Part shown: positions 11,405-23,379 of the stretch, one piece after another
Position numbering within the stretch: position 1 is the first letter of the stretch
How the letters are laid out: the number at the start of each line of letters is the position of its first letter
From: Bolinopsis microptera
Taxonomy: Eukaryota > Ctenophora > Tentaculata > Lobata > Bolinopsidae
Direction: 5' to 3'
NCBI RefSeq assembly: GCF_026151205.1
Contig: NC_087076.1
Location: 9,526,902 to 9,586,901 of the forward strand
DNA: 60,000 nt
Position numbers and translations under genes: made by a program
Notes under the pieces: model-generated
What the model saw: the letters and a program-made list of their open reading frames with translations, nothing else
Told to the model about the DNA's origin: nothing
Database searches by the model: none

Positions 11405-11695
11405 CAAATCTTACTGGGCGGCGCTCAGCCTGTCATTCCGCCGAATCTCTATTTATGAACATAATAGCCTGAGGTCCCCAGGTAACACGAATCACAAAAA
11501 AGCGGGAACAAAGTTTCCACCCCTGCTACTCGTGAGCATGTGCCCCGTTCCAGTTGTGCCAGATAGTTGAGGCGGTAACCAGCCAGACGCCCAGGGTCAT
11601 GAACGAAACCTGCAGGAATGTGCCGCGAGTTATTTCAGCAACTTTATATAAGTAACCTCTATACTTATAGCTTTATAGTAAAACCTCTATAGTAA

Positions 11696-12120
11696 CAAGA
11701 ATTTCGCCGCGGTTTAACCACGCACGATCAATTTTCCCTACGATGTACTTGTATCTTATACCATTAATTCTTTCGAGTGAAAAGTGTGACTGGAAAAAAT
11801 AATAATTGAGTGGGATCGCGCATGGTAAAAATTGACGATTTATTTGACCAATGTAGCGCCGCGCGCATCAACAATAAATGAATCCAGAAAATTGCGGAAA
11901 ATAACTTTGCGAAGGAGGAACTTCACTGTAATTAATTAACACATGGCTAGCGTCGCGCGCAGCATAACAGACGCTTCCAATACACTTAATTATGGGGGAG
12001 TGGTCCGTATTGCGAAGGAGCAGACTTTTGTCGACACCGTAGGACCGTCGGGCCACCTCATATATCCAAACCCGATTACTTATTCCCTACGATCTTCTTG
12101 CCTTCGGCAAGAGTAGGGGA
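11696..12120. other. Left-arm-specific 425-bp block
   Basis: Between CTCTATAGTAA and AAAATC the left arm has about 425 bp that the right arm lacks at 45,948-45,956. The block is richer in CpG (GCGCCGCGCGC, GTCGCGCGC) than its surroundings. It carries TTCCCTACGAT near both ends and a CTTGCC/GGCAAG hairpin at its right end. No TIR, clear target duplication or coding frame was found. It could be an insertion of an unknown non-autonomous element or a deletion in the right arm. Confidence 0.5.
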
Positions 12121-12510
12121 AAAATCAGGATTTTGTTTGTTTATATAATTATATACGTATAATGCGTATTAAACCCTATTAGTATTATTAGTAGTTGGGG
12201 AAAGGAATGAGGAAATGACCGCGGTAAATCTTGAATCTTGATGCAATTATGATTTAATGAATTACACGTTGTATTATATTTATATACTCCTTTTTACACG
12301 CTGCGGCCGAATGCCGAAGGATAAAAAAAGCCTTTTTTGTGGTATACAACGTGTATCAAGGTGACTCTATTTATAGATAGATACTGTCTATAGATAGATA
12401 TCTATCAATAAATAGATACTGTCATCACTCATCGATAACACAACAGCTGATAAAAGACAATATGACTGACTGGCTCAAACTAAAATGATATTAGTATTAC
12501 CTTCATGGCT

Positions 12511-13617
12511 TATTTAATGATCTTAACAAAATTCAGAAACTTTTCCTACCTTTAGAAACGAGTCGTTTTTGCTTTTCATTTCCTGGAACAACATCTCAGC
12601 AAATGTTATGTAAAGGAAGAAGCCTGTACTAATCCCTTGAATCGTTCCTGAAAATAAAAGTCAAGTAGTCACGTACCACTACCAGCACAGGGCCACAAAC
12701 TATTTCTACAGCTTCAGTGGGAGTGGGACGTTTTCGTTAATTTATAAATCAAGAGGCTTGCATATAATGAACATACTGACACGGGTGCAGAGTTGAGTAT
12801 GTACGGAACCTAGTAGTTTCAGATCCTTGTTTAACTTGCCGTACAGCAATTCAAGGTCATCCACTACTATTTATATCAAAATTCAACTTGTGTTTTGATC
12901 TTCTATCAAATCAAAACAGGCTTCACTATGAACTTAAAGTTGTTGCAACCAAAAAGAGATGACATTTTTAAACCAAATGTCTCCTTTTAGTTTTCCTTAA
13001 CGGGTGATACTCGTAAAATATCTGTTCCATATATTGGACCGTCGACGAGTCCAACTCGGCGCGCGTCCTGGTAGGTTGTAAACTTACAAAGTTTTCCCAA
13101 ACAATTAAGGAACTAATATTGATATAAGTAATACTAATACTATACTGTTACCGTACCCGAACGCAAAATCATATTAAAAATAAAGTCGCTCGCTCGCTTT
13201 TCTCACCATGGCGACAGTCCATTCTATTTCTACAAAATTTTTGGTTTTCTTAAAAAATATACATGCAATATAATATATTTGACCAAAACCCATAATCATG
13301 GGTAGAGTGGACCGCTGCCAGTGTCTCTCTCTCCCAAACAAAAGGAAATGATATTAATTTGATTGACCGTTCTCAAATGCAAAATGATACCGAGAATGAA
13401 ATCGGTCGCTCGCTTTTCCCATTCATTCACGGCTTACAATTAATCACATGCTGTAAAAATTCCTTTGGGTTGCGTTCGGGTCGATATACCTAGTATTTCG
13501 GGATAAGGGTGGTACTGGTAGTTAGTGAATTAGCTGAAGTTTATTGAATCTTTATTGCTGAGTACAGCTGCCTTCGGGTAGTTCTTCTTAATTTATTACA
13601 ATTGTAAATTAATGGGA
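12511..13617. other. Left-only spacer between arm and array, no gene seen
   Basis: About 1.1 kb with no counterpart on the right side, where the array abuts the arm directly. It contains a degenerate direct repeat of about 40 bp ending in CGCTCGCTTTT (about 13,160-13,202 and 13,378-13,418). No ORF, RNA gene or element terminus is recognised. Confidence 0.5.
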
Positions 13618-14500
13618 CTGGCGTAAAATACATCATCTTCATGATAAATACAATTTACAAATGGATATATACTATCTCTCTACTGGGCACTAATGACCAA
13701 AATGCGATTCCATCCAGCAAAATGTAAAGTGCTTATTATCAGGAAAAACCTCTTTATCTCCTCCATTCGCATACAATCTGATGGCACTCCTCTTGTGTAT
13801 GTAGAAGTTAGAAAAAGATTTGGAGTCGATTTACTCATACCTAAGTGGAATATCAGTGCGACAGAATTTTATACTAATGCCTGCCACCTACCTTGGATGT
13901 CAGAAGAGTATTGGCCATATGTCATTGATCAAAACGTCGCCGGGCGCTTTACCTCTCCCTGGTCGTTATCCAATTCGAAAATTGTTCCATAATCTGGCGC
14001 CCTTTGTAATAAATTCACTTAGTTGATAAATTTAGAAATCCTCCAAAAGAGACTATTAAATGGACTCTGTCTGAAGAGGGCCGCAGTTTATCCACCTAGC
14101 AATATGTCAAAAAGTGCAAGCTTGTCGACAATCATCTCCCTTTGTCTCAAAAGTTTGACTTGAATGATCTTATTTTTTTCCACAAAGTTCCCTTAACAAT
14201 TAATTCCTGGATCACTGCCTCACTAATCTCTCTTTATATCAGGCACTTCTCGACGAAGACTTGCCACCTCGACAGTCTGGTCTATTGAGTCCCATAATTT
14301 TACCTAAGAAGTCAAATTCACACACCACATGTACCTCAAATAGCCCACTGGCAAAATCCATTTTTCTACAAACCCATATACTGTGGAATGGGTGGGGTGG
14401 GGGACTCCCTTACAGTAAGTACAATTGTGTCTACTATCTTTTCAAGCTATCACTAAGCAGTTATGGAAATTCTATTGATAGTGAAAACAACATCTAGCCT
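13618..14500 (+). mobile_element. LINE RT C-terminal part, copy 0 (cut by array edge)
   Basis: The array starts here inside the LINE, just after the position of the YADD motif in other copies. The frame at 13,693 reads MRFHPAKCKVL, the post-YADD region of APE-type LINE RTs, and continues with thumb and C-terminal sequence in shifting frames (LPRRSLSNS-type blocks, then PIILPKKSNSHTTCTSN). It ends where the short 3' region begins. Frameshifts look like read errors. Confidence 0.7.
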
Positions 14501-15019
14501 AGCTCTTTGCTCCCCATAATATTATTTTTTGTTTTATTAATTTTTTTTTATCTACTTCCTATACCTTTCAACATCAAACACACATCACCCGCACACCTTC
14601 TCACACATAATGACCATTTCAGACCTGTATCTAATGTATCTGGAAGTTGACGTATTGAAAATACAAATTTGGACTCTATATCCACAGTTATTCACCATAT
14701 TATGTTGTTATGAATATTTCTTCATAAATTTTTGGATTTAGCATTAATTCGATGTAATTCCAATTACTGCGGACATAGTTTCACTATGTGTTTTACTCGT
14801 GGTTTGGGTCCCATCAATTTTACAGATGGTGGCGATATTTTGAACGATTCCTATTTTTATATTCTCTATTCTGAACTCTGTAAAATTTGAAAAGTTTTTT
14901 TAATAAAAAGAAATAAAATAAACTTAACTTAACAAAATCAAAACAAAATCAAACGAAACGAAACTAATTTGAAACAAAAATGAATACAAGAACAAAAACT
15001 AAATTAAAATAATTCCTAA

Positions 15020-15420
15020 ACGATTTCTTACAGCATAAACTTTGTTGGTGTCCTACAGTACTTATGAAGTTCCCTCTCTCCATTTAATAGATTGCCATCA
15101 TTATTTAAAATAATATAAAGTTTTTCAGTAAGCAGAGATGACAATCTTTCGTACCCCCTTGTACGATAGCAGTTTATTTTTTCCAGATATTTATATGTGT
15201 TTGTTTATCTTTCAACTCCATATTTTTCTAAATACTCCGCTGATATCGTAGCTTCATCGAGTTTGAAGACTTGTGTGAACTGAAAACGGTCTTAAAGTGA
15301 TTTCATCAGCCACAATAATTCTCTTTCTTTCATTTTCCACTGCATATTTGCTTCAAATATCACTGATGCTTCCAGCAGTGGTCCGTTCAGGGCACAATTC
15401 CGCTTCTGCAATTGCACTTT
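15020..15420 (-). mobile_element. GIY-YIG coding end, copy 0
   Basis: On the - strand, the 3' end of a Penelope-type frame: an LCLTEKLYII-like block, LLNRRxEL and a terminal CRHxNKF motif, read across several frameshifts. It faces the LINE of the same half-unit tail-to-tail across an A/T-rich, AACGA-repeat spacer (about 14,890-15,010). Confidence 0.55.
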
Positions 15421-15870
15421 TCGATTAATTGTAGGTTCTTTCTGAGCTTGGTGTCTGGTGCCGCTAAGATGGATTCCTTACGTGGTAGGCACTGTTAAGA
15501 TAGCTTAATTGTTTTCTGTTGAACATTTGTGAAATTGGTTCCTCTGGAATCTTTGTCCTAGTAATCGGAGGAACGTGCTAAGTTGTTTGTTTACATTTGC
15601 AGAAGCCGAAATGTGCCCACTGAACCGACAATGCCTGGAACAGCAGTGATATATGAAGCAACTATTGCAGTGGTAAACTGAAAGAAAAGCACTTCCCAGA
15701 GACACCAATTTCACAAAAATTTTCAACAAAAACACAATTAAGCTACCATACAGTTGCCCTACCCAACGAAGGAATCCGTCTTAGAGAGCACCAGCCCAAG
15801 CTCAGAAAGAACCACTATTAAACGAAAACGTGAAATTGCAGAAAGCCGAAATTAGCCCACTGAACGGCAA
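15360..15870. repeat. Alpha symmetry centre 1
   Basis: The arms of the palindrome meet at 15,622 around an unpaired loop of about 140 nt (about 15,555-15,695). The loop carries a third, + strand copy of a 90-bp GIY-YIG module whose frame reads CPLNGQCLEQ; the two arm copies flank it. GTTGAAC at 15,518 pairs with 15,727. Confidence 0.75.
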
Positions 15871-16260
15871 TGCCCTGGAACAGCTGTGATATATGAAGGC
15901 AACGAATTGCAGTGGAAAATTTGAAAAGAAAGAGCACAAATATATTGGCTTACTGAAAAAACACTTTAGACCCTTACAGTTTCACACACAACTCTTTTCC
16001 AACTCGAGAACCTACGAATTCAGACGAGCTTTCAAGAAAATATGGAGTTGAAAGATAAACATTCACCAAATAACTTATCTTGAAATAATCAAACCCATGC
16101 CATTCCGTACCAAGTGGGTACAAAGATTGTCATCTCTGCCTTACTGAAAAACTTTATATTATTTTAAATAAAAGATGGCAATCTATTAAATAGGAGGAGG
16201 GAACTCATAAGTAAATGTAGGCACACAACAATTTATGCTGAAGAAAAGCTTTTAGGCATT
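15600..16260 (+). mobile_element. GIY-YIG coding end, copy 1
   Basis: Two successive GIY-YIG entry modules (one in the loop, one at about 15,840) are followed by KYIGL (15,937), ELSxKIW-like, KDCHLCLTEKLYII (16,110-16,160) and the NRRRELISKC end near 16,220. The family is the GIY-YIG nuclease of Penelope-like elements; the Glu of the TEK block is the expected catalytic acid. No single frame stays open. Confidence 0.6.
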
Positions 16261-16769
16261 TTAATTTAATTTTAGTTTTTGTTCTTGTATTTCATTTTTT
16301 CGTTTCAAATTGCGTTTCCGTTTCGTTTGATTTTTATTATGATTAGATAAGTTAAGGTTTAATTTATTTTTATTATTAAATACTTTCCAAATTTATACAG
16401 AGAAACAGCAATAGATGAAAAATAAAAATAGAAACTACAAAATATCGCCCCACATCTGTAAAATAGTAGATGGCACCCAAACACGTAACACATAGGAACT
16501 ATGTCCCGCAGTAACTTGGACCCATTAATCGAATTAACTCTAAATCCAAAAATTTATGAAAACTATATAAACACCAAACAATCATGTGAATAACTGTGGA
16601 TATAGATTATCAAAAATTTGTATTTCAATACGTCAAAATTTCCAGATACATTCTAGATACAGGTCTGAAATGGTCATAAATGTCGAGAATGTGTGGCGGT
16701 GAAGTGTGATATGAGTTGAAATATAGGAAGGTAGATTAAAAAATTAATAAAACAAAAAATAATAATAAT

Positions 16770-19640
16770 ATGGTAGCAAAGAGACTAGCCTAGACTGTTT
16801 TACACTATCCTATAAACAATTCCATAGATCTTAGTGACCTCAGCTTTGAAAAGACTAGGTAAAACCACAATCTGTCTTACCTGTAAAGGAGTCCCTTCCA
16901 CATTATAGGGTTCTGTAAAAAATGATTTTGCCAGTGGGCTATAGAGTACATGTGGTGTGTGAATTCAGACTTAACTTAGGAAATAGATGACACAATAGAC
17001 AGACTGACGGAGTGGCAACGTCTTAGTCGAGAAGTGCCCTGATAAAAGAAGAGAATAGTGAGGCAAGTGATACAGGAATTAAATTGTTAAGAACTTTGTG
17101 GAAAAAAATACGAACATTCAAGACAAACTTTTTGAGACAAAGGAGAATGTCACAAGCATGACTTTTAGAAATAATGCTCAGTGATAACTGCGCCCTCTTC
17201 CGACAGAAATCCATTTAATACTCTCTTTTGGAGACTTCCTAATTTATCAACTAAGTGATTTATTACAAGGGCCCAGATATGGAAACAATTTTCGAATTGG
17301 CTACAACCAGGGAGAGGATAAAGCGCCCGGCGACGTTTCTGAACAATGACAATATGCCATCTCTTTCTGCCCATACAAGTTGTTGGCAGGCCTTAGTATA
17401 AAATACTGGTCGCAACTGACTGATTCCAACTTAGCTTCAGGAGTAACATCGACTCCAAGGATCTTTTTCTAACTCTACATACACAAGAGGAAGAGCCAAC
17501 AAGATGTATGCAATGGAGGAGATAAAGATGGTTTTCCTGAAACATATAAGCACTTTACATTTGCTGGATGGAAACGCATTTGTTTCTTAGGTGCCCATCA
17601 GAGATATAGTCTATATCCATTGTACATTAGTATTATCAGAAGATAATGTATTTTACGCCAGATTTTTGTATCAACGGCAACAAAACAAATCAGTATAATC
17701 GAAAGGCCAAAGAAGAATATCATTGATAAACAATACAAAAAGTAAGGGACCAAAATAGAGCCCTGGGGGACACCAGGAATTTAACAGAGAGGGTAGATGA
17801 CATCTCCTTACAAAAACCACACTTTGGTAACGGCCTTGAGGTACTTGGCAAGAAATTTGAGAATGTACCATCAATGTAATATAAGGTCTTTAGCTAATGA
17901 AGAAGATATCATGATTAACAGAATCAAATGGCTTAGCAAATCAAAATACACAACATGATTGATAATTTTTGTTAAGAGACAATGCCAGCTATCACAAAAG
18001 TCAAACCGTATATTGGATGTGCATGACTTGTGCTCTAGAAAACCATGCTGCCTGGATCAAGAAGGTAATTGTCAAAGAAAGCAGATTACGATTAACAATG
18101 CGCACAAAAACTTACACAATGACAAAACAAGTAAGGATATTGGGCTTAGTTTTTTTCAACCTCACTTTTCTTACCTTTCTTAAATATTGGGACAACATTT
18201 GCAAGTTTTCCATTTTTGTGGAATGTACCTGTTGTACAGATCCACGAAAAATGCATGTTAGAGGGTAAGCTAAACCTCCCGGAACAATTTTTGAGAATAT
18301 ACCTGTATGCCATCCTGGGTCCTGGGCTTTATATGAATTAATATTTGAAAGGAAGCTTAACGAACTCCGATTATCGAAGTCAATATCAAAATCACCATCA
18401 TTTACAAAGGAGATATCAGTGTCATAAAGTGATGGATCCGAAAACTGGTTTAAAAGAAAGAATGGAAAAGTTCAAGCTTGAGCTTTTGGTTTGAACCGAA
18501 GCTGATCCAGAATAACTAACACAATTAGGAACCGGCAGGAGTTAGATTTATACTTAACATGTGACCAAAACTTCTTAGTTTTTAGCGCTGGATCATCAAT
18601 ATTGAAAAGATGTCCTCTTATTTTGGCTGTGAAAGCCTCTAAAAATCTTACCTAGTAACAAAACTTTTAACACATCAGAAATAAACAGAAATTTTAAAAT
18701 TTAGATCTGAGTCTATCCATTTACGGCATGAAGAAAAAAGTTCACTAGCGGACCACGGGGTGGAAACTCGAATTAATATTACTTTAAGAATAATGTATAA
18801 CACCTAAATCATAATGCAGTCCTTAACAAACTTCCAAGACGAAATCAGATCTAGCATTCTAGGACTTGCCAATTTCGAGCATAATTCCCGATAATCATGT
18901 CCCAGTTTGTGCTTTCTTATAATTATAGATTTTATACTTTAGATTTTTCTTGCTGAAAAAGGAGCTTTTTAATTGAAAAAGAGACCAGGAAAAATGATCA
19001 ATTTCACACGGAATGAGGATCACAGAAATTCAAGTTATCGATGTGTTATCATAATTACTGAGAAGAATGTCTAATGTATTACCACTTCGTTTATGGTGGA
19101 GTGTGAATCAACTGGGAGAGAGAAAGATCACAGAAGAGAAACTATAAGGATTGCTCAATAGGTACGGTAACTGGAAGAGATAGCCAGTTCTGAATGGGGG
19201 GAATTAAAAATCACCAATAACATAGATATTAAGGGGGATTCATTTTGGAAACTAGCTTGCGAATATAACAAACTATGACATCATGATTAGGTAACCCAAG
19301 AGTGTTCCTACTCTATAACAAAGTACAGATTACAATACTCACTTTGTTAGAAAAGCCAATTTTAACGGCAGCTATTCTGCACTACTAACTGGTTAGTCGG
19401 TTGTAGTGGCAACGAGATCAACCGAACGCCAAAAGAAACACCACATCCATTTTCCCTAAACTTTTTTAGGGTTATTAGGAATCTTGAGATGAGTCTTTCC
19501 TCGTGCGGTCATTGCCGGAAGATTTCATATTGAGAAGAAGGAAAGAAGTTCGTTGCAAGAATAATATATATGAGCCAAGTCTCATTTAGGGCGAAATTAG
19601 GTCAGGATGCTGCTCTATGTAGCATAGGATTGAAAGTTCG
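16770..19640 (-). mobile_element. APE-RT LINE coding region, copy 1
   Basis: Reading leftward: APE endonuclease pieces (an NETWLK-like start near 19,580; GGVLLAVR at about 19,430; an IGDFNLP-equivalent near 19,225), then the RT palm and SPGxYFGPLLFVLFIND at 17,700-17,775, and the C-terminal SLQKRVLNGFLSEEG block (17,165-17,374). The element is of the jockey/CR1 kind. No frame longer than about 80 codons survives, consistent with one indel every few tens of bases. Confidence 0.75.
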
Positions 19641-20939
19641 GACAATCTTATGTACCATCAAGAAGGGGATGGAGAGCTTAGTTACTGAAAGGAAATAAGA
19701 CCTTGGACATTTGGTAAGTATAGATAGGAGTTTGGACCTGGAGTTAAGCCATAGAAGTATTAACAAGAGTTTACAAAAGAAAGTTAAGAGAGAACACCCA
19801 AAGAATGAAAAAAGAGACGAGACGCCAGAGGCGGGCTGGAATACTAGACGAGCAATCATCTTACGCGTGGTGGAGATGAACAATTCATATAAACCTGAGA
19901 AGATAATTAACAAAGAAAAGTTTGATGTGGAGCAAGGCACAAATGGTATAAGATAACCGTGGGCTGTCAAGGAGTAAGAGAATGAATATTAGAATCTAGT
20001 GTAATACGGTTGTTCATGACTAGTCGTGAGGAAGAATTGGCGAAGGTAAGTCATGATGGAGAGAATAGAAGAGAAACAAAGGATTATGATAATTGTAGGT
20101 GATTTTGGGGTGCATGGAGAATTAAATTGTAAATTTAGTTAGGTATAAACTGTTGAATGTATATGTGCATTTCGACTGTGTACGAGGCCTATTGCATGCA
20201 AAAAAGACCTATTCTAAGTCCTAAACGATTCATGTCTAACATATGGAAAAATGGGCATGACCGAATGAACCTGACATAGGAGGCCTAACAATGAGACACG
20301 AATAATCCGCAGATTTGATATGAGTTTTAATTTTAGGCGCAACGTCTAAATCAAAATAATAAATGAAATAAAAAGATCAAAGATTAAATTCCCAGAAGAA
20401 TATTAACAACCCTTACAAACTGAGTTCGTTTACAACCAAACTTAAGCCAAGTGAACAGTAAACCAACTCCTCTCATGTTGATATGAAGCCAATCAAGTAT
20501 AGAAGTTCATAACATGAACTAAAGTCTCGAGATAAAAAGTTGAGAAACATTCAAACCACGCAATTATTCTTTAGCAAAAGTCTTTCAGTAGATTGTTAAA
20601 ATCATCTAGAACATTCCTTTCTATGTAGGAATATAAACACTAATAGGAAGACGAACAAGGGACAATATAATTGCAGCGGAAATAACTGCTTCGTGGTGTC
20701 AATTAAATCAGTCAGAAACTCCTAAAGTAACAGAATCCCATACTTAGAATTTTTAATGTCAATTAGTACCCCAACACTCAATCTAAATGTTATCAATATC
20801 GACCAAGCTTCTGCAGGCAGAATGAGTTTTATGAAAAATGATGAAAGGAGCTTGTCAGGAAAAACAGGAATTTATTAAATTAAATACGTTATTCTGACAC
20901 TGATGATTCATTTGCATGAAACTCTGAAATGTAGAATCG

Positions 20940-22075
20940 TTGTTTTCATTATATATATATATATATATATCTATATAGATATAATAGTATATATATATAT
21001 ATATATATAAATCTATATTAAATTTTAAACTTGACGAAATTTCTCCGGCAACGGGGATCTAGAAAGAAAACAACACCGAAAATCGACCTCAAAATGACCT
21101 CTGTGATGCAAACCCACTCGCAAATGATTGAAACCTCGACCATTTTTAGCAGGTTGAAGAAAATGGATAGGAAAAAAGGCTATAGCATTCTTAGAATTTT
21201 GATTTAGGCTTAGATTTTTATAATTAACGTCCGGAAAGTAGGTTAAATAAACGTTCAAATAATGGCGTTTTTAAGCAAAGGTTTACTGCGCTGTTGCGTA
21301 GCAACTAAAAATGCACGTGCGCGAGCAACCACAGATTAACAAACGCGCGTTGATAAGCAGTATGCTACTTCATAAATCAAAATAGCTCCACATTTACGCT
21401 CACGCTATGAACTCTATATAACTTTGTTTGTGATGGTATTTTTATGCGTAAAAAGTACCCGTTTTGGGAATCCGAATACTAACAACGCTGTCGACATAAA
21501 TGGAATTTATCTAACAATGGCGACAGCGATTGTATATACGAATTCCCAAAACGATACTTTTTACCGCATCAAAATACCAATCACAAACAAAGTTTTATAA
21601 GAAGGTCCATAGCGTGAGCGTAAAAGTGACTAGTTTAGAAATAAATGACGTACATACAGCATAACAACGCGCGATGTTAATCTGTGGTTGCACGCGCACG
21701 TGCATTATTAACGTTGCTACGCAACAGCGCAGTAAAACCCTAGCTAAGATAACGCCATAATCTAACGATTATTTAACCTCACTTCCGACGTTAATTATAA
21801 AAAATCGAAAGCCTAAATCAAAATTCCTAAGAATGCCTATAGCCTATCCTATCCTTTTCTACAACCCTGCTAAAAATGGCGAGGTTTCAACTCCATTTGC
21901 GAGCTGGGTTTGGCATCACCAAGGGGTCAATTTGAGGTCGATTTTCGTGTTTTTTCTGTCTATGTCCCCCGTTGCCGGGGAAATTTTCTCAAGTTTAAAA
22001 TAAAATATATATATATATATATAAATATATATAACATATATATATATATATATATACATATATAATATTATTAAT
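20940..22075. repeat. Beta symmetry centre 1: palindromic core between AT microsatellites
   Basis: (AT)n tracts at 20,949-21,010 and 22,002-22,070 bracket a core of about 980 bp whose halves are inverted copies centred on 21,507. CGCTGTCG (21,486) pairs with CGACAGCG (21,521-21,528) around an asymmetric 27-nt loop containing GGAATTTATCTAACAATGG. Arm landmarks are CCCCGGCAACGGGG, GTTGCGTAGCAAC and GCACGTGCGCGAGC. No coding capacity is seen. Confidence 0.85.
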
Positions 22076-23379
22076 GACACAACGATTCTACAAACTCCAG
22101 AGTTTCATGCAAATGCAATCAACAGTGTCAGAATAACTTATTAAATTAATTAAATCCCATGTTTTCCTTACAAGCTCCTTCCATCATTTTCAATAAAACC
22201 ATGCAGCTGCAGAGCTGACGATGTTGGGAAAAAAATTAATATTGGAGTGTTGGTACTAATGACATAAACATTCTAAAGTATGGGGTTCAGATCCTATAGG
22301 AGTACTTTCTGAATTAATTGACACTACTACAGTTATTTCCGCTGCAAATATAAATGTCAAAGTTGATCTTCCTATTATAGTGTTTTATATTCCTACAAAA
22401 GCAAAGAATGTTCTAATTTTAACAATCTACTTAAGAACTTATGCCCTAAAGAATATTGCGTGTTTTCCAAGACTGTTTCTCAAACTTTTTAACTCGAGAC
22501 TTAGAACATGTAATAAACTTCTATACCATGATTGGATTCATCTCAACATGAGAGGAGTATGTTTACTGTCCACTTGCTTTAGTTTGTTGTAAACGAACAC
22601 AGTTTTTGAAGGTTGTAAATAATCTTCTGGGAATTAAATCTTGACTTTTCTTTCAATTAATATTTTGATTAAGACGTTGCGCTAAAAATAAAACTCAAAC
22701 AAATCTCGATTTCATCTTTTTCTCAAATTTATGCCTCCTATTTCAGAACATTCCGTCACTTGCCCATTTTTCCATATTTAGACAAAGAAATCGTTAGACT
22801 TAGAATAGGTCTTTTTGCATGCAAAAGGCCTCGTACACAGTCAAGAAATGCACATATACCAATATCAAGCACTTTATACCCTAACAAAAATTACACATTT
22901 AAATCTCCATGCAACCCCACACATCAACTACAACTTATCATAATCATATGTTCTCTTCTATTCTCACATCATGACTTACCTTCTCCAATTCTTTCTCCTC
23001 CACACTAGGCCATGAACACCGTAATTCCCCCCTAGATTCTAATATTCATTCCTCTCTACTCCTTGACAGCCCCCACTTATCTAATACCATTTCTTGCTTG
23101 CTCCCACATCAAACTGTTCTTGTAATTATCCTCCTCATGGTTTATAAGAAATTTCTCTCCAGGAAAGATGAATAGAGTCAAGTATTCCAGCCGCCTCAGG
23201 CGTCTAGTATCTTTATTCATCTTTGGGTTTTTCTCTCTTAACTTTTTTTGAGAATAACTCTTGTAATCTTTATGCATACTTCCAGTCCCAACTCCCTATC
23301 TATACATCTACCAAAATTCCAAGGTCTTATTCCTTTCAGTAACCTAAGCACCTCCCATCCCCTTCTTGATAGGTAATAA

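Larger units (their letters stand above)
10848..12510. other. Distal left arm, no gene seen
   Basis: Non-coding DNA matching the right arm at 45,605-46,852. It holds two TGACGTCA palindromes (11376-11383, 11397-11404), and GATA-type short repeats near 12,370-12,420. An arm-specific insert of about 80 bp (about 11,410-11,490) separates DNA that is contiguous in the right arm. An ATG followed by a splice-donor-like GTGAGT near 11,020 lacks the ATG in the other arm, so no exon is called. Confidence 0.55.
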
